Part shown: positions 61,519 to 64,000 of the stretch, in pieces
How the letters are laid out: each line of letters starts with the position of its first letter
Position numbering within the stretch: position 1 is the stretch's first letter
Assembly (NCBI RefSeq): GCF_037975245.1
Contig: NC_092580.1
Span: 17,620,001-17,684,000 of the forward strand
DNA length: 64,000 bases
From: Apostichopus japonicus
Taxonomy: Eukaryota; Echinodermata; Holothuroidea; Aspidochirotida; Stichopodidae
Direction: 5' to 3'
Position numbers and translations under genes: made by a program
The notes under the pieces: generated by a model
Databases searched by the model: none
Told to the model about the DNA's origin: nothing
The model's input: only the letters and a program-made list of their open reading frames with translations

Positions 61519-64000
61519 CTGTTTGATCCGTGGAAAAAATTTAAGGAAATGAATCTGTGTATACAATCACTTCTGTTCAAAAGAATTTATAATCTTACAC
61601 TCTTGTTTCCAGTACATTTTGAAGACTTGAAAGATACTAGCAATGTCAGGAAAAACATTTCTAACCAATGAAATGTCTTGCAACTCTTTATGGCTATGTG
61701 TGCAAAAACATTTGCATCCAACTGCATAGATCTATCAATAAAGTATATGATTTCTACACAAAGAATGACACCACAAACTAGTGATATCAGGCTTAATTCA
61801 TACACCATATTTCAAATTCACAGAAAAACTTACAGTAGGCACAATGAGAACCATTGTGTTGGCCAGCTTTTCCATACACTTCACTTGCTACTGTATATAT
61901 ATAGGACCTTCACAGGTCTGTATAATCTTCAATGCTACCTCAGTAATACTATTGGTTCACCTTAAGGCCCCTGTCTCCTGGGTCCTCCCCACCCCCTTTG
62001 CTTTGAGATTTCTTTCATAGGATTTATGATGCTAAGTTGCAAAATGGTGTCATGACCCCAATTTGAATACAAGGGCCCTAAGGAATAGGAGAAAGCACTT
62101 TGTAGGGAACCAGCGTAGCTCCCCCCACCCCCCCCACCCTACCCACCCACAAACATACAGTATCTACTCTATACCATAGTTCACATAGTTTAAAGAATTG
62201 TGTTATTACTTTCAATGTGTAGTTTGTATATCTTGATCTCACCTGTAATTAAGTAATTGTGTAATATCTTCATTCAACCATGAATAGTAGTTGTGTAGTA
62301 TTTGTATACATGTACAGTGCTGTATAGGGGTATAGCATATTGCTGAATTGTACTGACTTATACTTTGGTCAGTGGTAACCATACCTTGTCAGTAGTACTG
62401 TGTGATCTGCCTACATCAGACTTCAAGACAGACCTAATTATCTTATTACTGTACCTTGTCTAATGATAGGATAAACAGAGTTGAACCAGCCTTCAGAGTG
62501 TGCACATGTTCTCTTTGCTTCTCTAGCTTCCCCACTCTGTAATTGGTACTTGTTCAATTTTGAATATTAGCAGACTAGGTTGGACCTAGGCTTTGTGTAC
62601 ACTGATGGAATTTGCAATAACATCACAAATGGATCTACACAGCAGCTTTTGGCACATGCTTTCTGGCAGGAAAAGCACAAATTGGACTAAAACTACAAGC
62701 TGTAGGCCAAGTAATAGGCCTTACTGTTAGTGTTAAGTTTAGGCTGTACCATATCTTACTGTTCTAAGGCCAATACTTAACTTAGGCTAGAGACTAGATC
62801 TACAGTATAGTAGGGCCTAGCCTAGTCAAGCTACATGCAGCAGTAACTGTACATAATTTCATTGAAAACCTATGTTTAGAAAGGTTCGAAAGTAGAACTT
62901 TTATTTATTATTTATTATTCAATTGTTCTTGTGTTTTCACAGGCGCGGCGCGCAAGCTACATAACAATTAAGCTTTGCACAATACAAGGAACCATGGAAA
63001 ACAGTTAACTCACAATCACCTTCCAAAGAGTGAGCTGCCTAAGTTTCACAAGCATGCTTTCACAAGCATGCTTTCCATGTACACATTTGTAGCAGATGGC
63101 ACTTAACTACCTCTCTAAAAAACGTAAACATACTAGGTACTGTACATTCTGGTTATATTACACTACTAGTACTACCCACTGTGGTGTCATGACCCAAAGG
63201 CAGAATAGCTCATAAATAGGCCTACTTATAAACACATAACAAAGTAGGCTAAGTTTGAGTTGTCCCCATATTTGTCATAAATACAATAAGTCCAACTTTA
63301 TCCCTCTGTGTGAAGTTACCATATAATTATTGTCATTTGGCCTATATAATATAGCCTATCCAGTGACCGTGACAGCGAAGCTGGCATCAAAGTGGGAACT
63401 ACGTGATTGCTGGGTAATATACAGTTAAGCCATGACATAATGTATAAGTATATGCTGCATATTTTCTTTTAAATCCGTTACGTGTCGTTGGACCATTAAC
63501 TTGTTCTGTGCTTTAGGACCTAGGCCTAGCCTATAGGGCCAAAGTAAACTTAGGACCTAACTTGTGCTTACGTTATGAAAATACCACTGGGCTAAGTTAC
63601 GCTAGTTTTAATTTGCTCGCACAAAAAGTTAGATGATGTTTTTGATATAAATGCAAGAGGCTTATACCTACATTCTTATCCGCTGCAATTAATTTGATGT
63701 AGCCTAGAATTTTTGGAAGGTTTTACTTGCCTTGTTGATCCACCGTGTCGTGAGCAAGGCTTGGATAGATGGATATTTCGTAATCATTATATACGGAAGA
63801 GTATGCCGGACCTATCCCGAACCTGTTGGTAATGATCCACGCATTTCAGAATTTTTTAGTACAAAGTCTGTTTGGCGTCCCGTTTGTTCCATTAATAACT
63901 TTTCTTCACACTAATCACGTGTCTAGAATACGAGTGACTCAATTTATTAGCTTACAAACTCTCATCAAATATGACCTTATTTTTTACCGTACCATTATAA
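61519..64000. other. Upstream region of the FMO, no gene seen
   Basis: No coding signal. It has a C-rich tract at about 62,118-62,152, a short direct repeat TTTCACAAGCATGCTTT at 63,045-63,073, and a GC patch (GCGCGGCGCGC) near 62,944. The FMO promoter is probably in here. Confidence 0.4.

Overview
The window is animal nuclear DNA. It is AT-rich, with long introns, spliced genes with GT-AG junctions (and one GC-AG), non-LTR retrotransposon remnants, a tRNA-derived SINE, and many short hAT-type elements. A FReD-only secreted lectin in tandem copies, an SLC26 anion transporter and a senecionine-N-oxygenase-like FMO together suggest a marine invertebrate deuterostome. An echinoderm, perhaps a sea cucumber, is my best guess, but this is inference and was not checked by search.

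Layout. (1) 1-14,009 holds two direct copies of a ~5.2-5.3 kb unit (1-5,207 and 8,669-14,009; the first is cut by the window edge). Each carries an intact five-exon minus-strand gene for a small secreted fibrinogen-related protein (250 and 249 aa). The copies are near-identical except in the last exon, which encodes the calcium- and ligand-binding part. A hAT element and a G-rich 18-bp minisatellite lie between them, and another hAT element has inserted into intron 2 of the second copy only. (2) 14,010-24,380 is gene-poor and full of foldback elements, hAT elements and minus-strand LINE fragments. (3) 24,381-45,416, plus strand, is a complete 15-exon SLC26 gene (756 aa). The reading frame closes across all splice junctions, and one intron starts with GC. 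Its introns hold a truncated LINE, a SINE, a hAT element and several simple repeats. (4) 45,417-53,742 is intergenic. (5) 53,743-61,503, minus strand, is a four-exon flavin-containing monooxygenase (432 aa). Its last codons have been tandemly copied into the 3' flank, and its first intron contains a ~680-bp CCAGATAT-rich satellite. SLC26 and FMO are convergent.

The genes have no evident joint pathway: innate recognition (FReD), anion transport (SLC26) and xenobiotic oxygenation (FMO) simply adjoin. I see no CRISPR array, operon, phage or other prokaryotic system. The best leads are the concentrated amino-acid divergence in the ligand-binding exon of the tandem FReD genes, hAT elements with different termini that share an internal core, and the duplicated gene end downstream of the FMO.
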